Below are positions 16,518 through 19,494 of a stretch of DNA of 19,494 nucleotides, piece by piece. The DNA is from Spirogloea muscicola. Its lineage: Eukaryota > Streptophyta > Zygnematophyceae > Spirogloeales > Spirogloeaceae. The position numbers and the translations under genes were made by a program. Where the stretch lies: NCBI GenBank assembly GCA_009602725.1, contig WELB01000408.1, positions 1 through 19,494 on the forward strand, written 5' to 3'. Position 1 is the first letter of the stretch; each line of letters begins with the position of its first letter. The notes beneath the pieces are model-generated. The model ran no database searches and was not told the origin of the DNA. It was given only the letters and a program-made list of their open reading frames with translations.

Positions 16518-17139
16518 AAGGCTGGCTTTGCCAGGCCCTCTTCTCTCAATCTCCTACGAGATGCCCTGGCGGGCTTGATGAGCGACGCCGGCTACCGCGC
16601 CATTGTGGAAGTAAGCAATGTAATGCCCATCACCACGGATTCACAGGATCACCATTACCGTCGCACCCTGGACATTGTGGGCGTACAACCTGGCGGAGGC
16701 CCACGAGCCCTGGTGGATGTGGTGGTGACCGAGGCATAACAAGAGTTCCGCTTCCACACACATTGCTGGCCACGCAGTGGGAGGTGCTGAGCAGAGGAAG
16801 CTCCGACACTACTCTGACTACCCCCGCAGCGACCACCTTCTCCCGGCCGCAATCGACACTTTCGGCTGCATGGGTCCTCGCTTCCATACACTACTTGAGA
16901 ACATAGCGAGTCTGGGATATGCACTGCGCGAGGATATGCTTCCAGCCCAGATGGGTATGCCGGCTGCCTATCTGTCATTTCTGAGACGTCGAGTGTCAGC
17001 TTGTCTGCAGTGAGTGCAGGCTCATGCGTTGCATCAGAAAGCTGGTCGAGCCTTGGCTGGTAGTCCAAGAGCTTGTCGATTGCCATCCGGTATTCTAGCA
17101 TCAGTTAGCGACCTCTATGTGCTGACTCGTGGTTACTGA
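16518..17139 (+). mobile_element. RLE element endonuclease and 3' end, plus
   Basis: LNLLRDALAGLMSDAGYRAI, then RRTLDIVGVQPGGGPRALVD and DVVVTEA form the endonuclease, with both acidic positions (LDIV and LVDVV) intact. A TAA (16738) and a frame change follow, then AEQRKLRHYSDYPRSDHLLP, AAIDTFGCMG and SACLQ, TGA where other copies have CGA. After another frame change comes ALHQKAGRALAG, and SDLYVLTRGY with TGA at 17137-17139. It is the type II ending, closest to the 5563 copy. Confidence 0.8.
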
Positions 17140-17226
17140 GCGGGTCGGCTTAGCAGCAGGTGACGTGCATTTGTCAATGTGCTTGCCTTAGTACTTGGCC
17201 ACACATGGCCTCCCTATCTCTTTATA
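17140..17226 (+). repeat. Type II 3' tail
   Basis: Follows the TGA at 17139. AGTACTTGGCCACACATGGC followed by CTCCCTATC has a TTGGCC/TGGCC-type imperfect stem and matches the tails of the 409 and 5563 copies, including an upstream ATGTG(C/T)TTGCCTT block shared with 5563. Confidence 0.65.
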
Positions 17227-17229
17227 CAC

Positions 17230-17395
17230 ACGTGTTCTATGGGCGAGCACTTCTTCCTGGCCCTCCATCACTGAATATACACTTCCCGGAGGAGAGGCGC
17301 AAAGAAGAAGGGCTCGCCCAATGAAGAAGAGCTCGCCCATAGGGAAGAGGGGCTGGCAAAGCCAGTCCAAAATGAATGGACAATGTCCAAAGCCA
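17230..17395. repeat. F3 tail pieces as a small inverted repeat
   Basis: TATGGGCGAGCACTTCTTC (17238-17256, plus) is met by its inverse GAAGAAGAGCTCGCCCATA (about 17323-17341). A second shorter inverse, GGGCTCGCCCA, lies at 17309-17319. The minus unit continues with the hairpin 17350-17368 and a C/T-rich leader matching other F3 tails (TGTCCATTCATTTTGGACTG on the minus strand). Confidence 0.65.
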
Positions 17396-17515
17396 AAGAA
17401 AAGGAAGCGCGGCCAGATTGACTGGTGGCTGGGAAAGGCCAGCCCAAGAAATTGGACAAGATCTGAAGGAGCCGGAGTACAAAAGACTAGGACTAAGGCA
17501 TCAGCAAGGGAACGC
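17396..17515 (-). repeat. F1 3' tail of the minus copy ending at 17516
   Basis: On the minus strand, from the TGA: GCGTTCCCTTGCTGATGCCT, AGTCCTAGTC, CTTCAGATCTTGTCC, then the hairpin GGGCTGGCCTTTCCCAGCC (17445-17427) and ACCAGTCAATCTGGCCGCGC. It aligns base by base with the tail at 14427-14545, giving a two-copy definition of the complete F1 3' UTR of about 120 bases. Confidence 0.8.
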
Positions 17516-17800
17516 TCAGTAACCCCTAGTCAGGAGATTCAAGTCTGAGTAGCTAGCCGGCGGAAAGACGTCGCCCTGACGGAAGCCGGAAGCCGCCGCC
17601 AAAGCTCGGCCTGCGCGCAAGTGCACCGCGAAGGCAAGGGACCGCTGCCTCGAGATGGCCAAACGCATTCGGAAGACTTGAGCGAGGGACCCGACAACGT
17701 TGAAGCCGGGCTGCTCGCCCTGCTGCCCGAGGCGGCGGGCCGCTGCACGCCGCGCAAGGCGGTGAAGCAAGTCAAGCCATTTCAAGCCAAAGGCTCCGTG
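17516..17800 (-). mobile_element. RLE element C-terminal fragment, minus
   Basis: One minus frame gives LHGAFGLKWLDLLHRLARRA, VFRMRLAISRQRSLAFAVHL, RAGRALAAASGFRQGDVFPP and SYSDLNLLTRGY with TGA at 17518-17516. This is the best preserved C-terminal domain in the window, with no stop from about 17780 to the end. The frame remains open to 18040, but similarity to the family ends near 17800, where it meets another copy head-to-head. Confidence 0.8.
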
Positions 17801-17924
17801 CAGCGGCCCGCCAAGCGCGCTGACGACGAGGTCGGCGCGCCGGGTGTGGATGGGGCCATCCGCCCCAGCGGTCGGAGGCATGACGCTGGTGTTCTCGATC
17901 CGGTAGGGTGCCCTTTGAGGTGTG

Positions 17925-18074
17925 TGTATCGAATGCGCCTGGCAGAGGTCCATGGCCCGGGCGCTGCACCTTCGTGCCGGCAGAGCCCTCGCTGCTGCCT
18001 CTGGCTCTGGCCAGGGGACCCACTTCCAGGAGCCCAGCATCTCTGATCTGCGGCTGCTTAGCAGGGGTTACTGA
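17925..18074 (+). mobile_element. RLE element C-terminal fragment, plus
   Basis: VYRMRLA (about 17925-17945), then, one frame shifted, MARALHLRAGRALAAASGSG, QEPSISDLRLLSRGY and TGA at 18072-18074. It lies head-to-head with the minus fragment ending at 17516 and is the first unit of the plus-strand tail array that follows. Confidence 0.75.
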
Positions 18075-18402
18075 GTGTCTCGTAGCAGCTTTGTTTCTGT
18101 TACTTAGCGCTTCCCCTGGCCCTCTTCTCGTACTCTGTTCATTCTTTTTCGGGCTGGTTGTTCCAGCCCCTATTCTCAGTGGGCGAGCACTTTCTTCTTC
18201 TTAGCCAGGGGCCCGCTACCAGGAGCCCAGTCTCTCTGACCTGCGGCTGCTTAGCAGGGTTTACTGAGTGTTTCGTAGCTGCATAGTTCTTTCTGTGCTT
18301 TCCTTTAGCGCTTCCCCTGGCCCCTTCGCACCCTGTTCATTCTTTTCGGGCTGGCTGTCCCCAGCCCCTATCCTCTATGGGCGAGCTCTTCTTCTTCTTT
18401 GA
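18010..18402 (+). repeat. Tandem pair of F3 3' ends, about 195-bp period
   Basis: Unit one (about 18010-18203) and unit two (about 18204-18402) both start GCCAGGGG(A/C)CC and run through the last 20 codons (SDLRLLSRGY and SLSDLRLLSRVY), a TGA at 18072 and 18265, AGCGCTTCCCCTGGCCC, the hairpin (18151-18169 and 18348-18367) and the end (A/T)(G/A)TGGGCGAGC plus T/C-rich bases. The loops differ (TTGTT and CTGTCC) while the GGCTGG/CCAGCC stem is constant. Unit two begins exactly where unit one ends. Confidence 0.8.
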
Positions 18403-18535
18403 TAGCCCTCGCCCCTCTATGGCTGACGTCTAAGTCCTAGTCCTTCGCACTCCGGCTCCTTCAGACTTGTCCATTGCTTTGGGCTGGCCTTTCCCAGCCA
18501 CCAGTCAATCTGGCCGCGCTTTCTTCTATGAGTGA
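18403..18535 (+). repeat. F1 3' tail, third in the array
   Basis: GGCTGACGTCTAAGTCCTAG, CTCCTTCAGACTTGTCCATT, then GGGCTGGCCTTTCCCAGCC (18481-18499) and ACCAGTCAATCTGGCCGCGC. The coding end is missing, so only the 3' UTR was inserted, directly after the second F3 unit. Confidence 0.75.
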
Positions 18536-18639
18536 GCTTACTCCATTTACTTGCGGCTGCTGACTCGGGCTTTTAACTCGCATCCTTTGTGGTTCACTTG
18601 CATAGCTGTGTGGTTGTAGCTTCTCGGATTGTCCGTTTC

Positions 18640-18700
18640 TTCTCCTTGTCCATTCTTCTAGGCTGGCATCGCCCTCTACTAAAAGAAAGCTCCTCCGAAA
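18640..18700 (+). repeat. Partial F2 tail, hairpin half deleted
   Basis: TCCATTCTTCTAGGCTGGC is followed directly by ATCGCCCTCTACTAAAAG, so the second stem arm (CACAGCC) is deleted relative to the F2 tails at 6627 and 13082. Confidence 0.55.
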
Positions 18701-18754
18701 GAGCTCACTATGGCTTCTAAACTTCATTGAATTTTAATAATTCAAAAAAACACA

Positions 18755-18910
18755 GGGGGCGGGGTGGGTGAGTGGCCAGCTCAGCAAGAATCAATAAGTG
18801 TTTTGTGTCACAAAGGGCCAACAAGGATCCGTTCCTCGGAGAGTTGGTTGGGAGACAAGACTCTCAATGGATGCCGATGGCTGTGAGTGGCCAGCCCAGG
18901 AAAAGTATCG
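18755..18910 (-). repeat. Two minus-strand F2-like tails
   Basis: 18879-18897 on the minus strand is GGGCTGGCCACTCACAGCC followed by ATCGGCATCCATTG. A more diverged copy, GAGCTGGCCACTCACCC, lies at about 18766-18784. The stretch 18540-18755 between this and the preceding tails holds no recognised feature apart from a short A-run near 18744. Confidence 0.6.
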
Positions 18911-18999
18911 ATACTACTTGCTTTGACCTATGGCTGCTCCACATTGTTAAGTGAGCACGAGGTGGCCACTTGATTCGCAGTGTGCTATACCGCTTTTCT

Positions 19000-19110
19000 G
19001 GCCGGAATTTTTCTGGCCCCTTCGGACTGTGCTTACAATTTATCTGGGCTGGCCACTCACAGCCATCGCCCAGCACTTGGAAGCTTTCTCTTTTTCTCTT
19101 TGAGATGGCG
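19000..19110 (+). repeat. F2 tail, plus
   Basis: GGCCCCTTCGGACTGTGCTT, then GGGCTGGCCACTCACAGCC (19046-19064), ATCGCCCAGCACTTGGAAG and a T/C-rich end. It diverges from (points away from) the minus F2 tail at 18879-18897. Confidence 0.7.
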
Positions 19111-19179
19111 ACGGGAGACTGTTGCTAAGAGCGCGGCCATGTGGTCAAGCTCAGCGGCCGCCGATGGCCGGGAGTCCGC

Positions 19180-19494
19180 TCCGGCCCCCTCGTACTTTGT
19201 TCAGTACTCTGAAAAACTTCTCTTTTGGGCTGGCATTTCCAGCCCCTATCCTCAATGGGCGAGCACTTTCTTCCGAGCTATGGGTGCCGCTGCGGTGGGC
19301 GTACCAGCGTACCCTCGGCTCCCGTATGGTGGCACTACCACCATCGCTGCCGCCGCCTCCACTGGCGGTGCCGCTGTGTTGCGCGCTCCTTTGAAGAGAA
19401 AGTGCTCGCTCATTAAGAATAGGGGCTGGAACAACCAGCCCGAAAAAGAATGAACAGAGTACGAGAAGGGGGCCAGGGGAAGCGCTAAGAAACA
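19180..19494. repeat. Convergent pair of F3 tails (long inverted repeat)
   Basis: The left arm (plus, about 19180-19275) has CCCTCGTACTTTGTTCAGTA, hairpin 19227-19245 and AATGGGCGAGCACTTTCTTC. The right arm (minus, about 19494-19392) has its equivalent: CTTCTCGTACTCTGTTCATT, hairpin 19440-19422 and AATGAGCGAGCACTTTCTC. About 115 bases of GC-rich, (C)GCCGCC-containing sequence separate them. The right arm runs off the window. Confidence 0.75.

Noticed and set aside
17230-19494. Regularly spaced short repeats suggestive of a CRISPR array
   Set aside because: The repeats are element 3' tails of varying spacing and both orientations with eukaryotic context; there are no uniform spacers.
1-19494. 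Host rRNA or tRNA genes as retroelement targets
   Set aside because: I looked for tRNA-like cloverleaf boxes and rDNA-like conserved blocks near element ends and saw none.

Overview
This window reads as nuclear DNA of a eukaryote whose identity I cannot fix. It has GT-AG introns of about 150-260 nt, is moderately GC-rich, has no operon-like gene packing, and is full of broken non-LTR retrotransposons. An alga, another protist or an invertebrate would all fit. No complete, unbroken gene is visible.

Two recurring sequence families explain most of what can be recognised. The first is a non-LTR (LINE-type) retrotransposon group with a restriction-like endonuclease (RLE, the R2/CRE-like architecture). 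Its parts are a Pro/Ala-rich N-terminus with a C2H2-type zinc finger, a reverse transcriptase, a CxCG...H..LRC finger, the endonuclease, and a C-terminal domain that nearly always ends in LLTRGY or a close variant followed by TGA. At least a dozen fragments lie on both strands. The largest are a 5'-truncated copy with most of the RT (409-2630, minus), a copy with N-terminal finger and endonuclease but no RT core (about 6990-9562, plus), and a copy whose 5' part is inverted (about 16250-17139). Short 3' tails carrying a conserved GGGCTGG-loop-CCAGCC hairpin occur about 20 times, often as tandem or facing pairs.

The second is a gene family encoding a coiled-coil segment followed by a P-loop GTPase-like domain. 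It is present three times: the best copy at about 2635-3784 (plus, 5' end lost at the retroelement junction), a decayed copy at 10166-11190 (plus), and a decayed copy at about 16090-14837 (minus). All three place the first intron of the domain at the same point with nearly the same length, so they arose by DNA duplication and not by retrocopying.

Layout: 1-280 element tails; 409-2630 large minus RLE element; 2635-3784 GTPase-like gene; 3785-5560 mostly featureless with one unassigned minus ORF; 5563-5930 minus element 3' end; 6000-6850 GC-rich stretch, a palindrome and tails; 6848-9640 composite element; 10166-11190 GTPase-like pseudogene; 11191-12740 unassigned ORFs and a perfect 142-bp tandem duplication; 12740-13535 stacked minus 3' ends; 14325-14545 plus 3' end; 14837-16110 minus GTPase-like pseudogene; 16249-19494 twin-primed element followed by a dense array of 3' tails. 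The reader should treat everything except the 2635-3784 gene as probably non-functional protein-coding relics.
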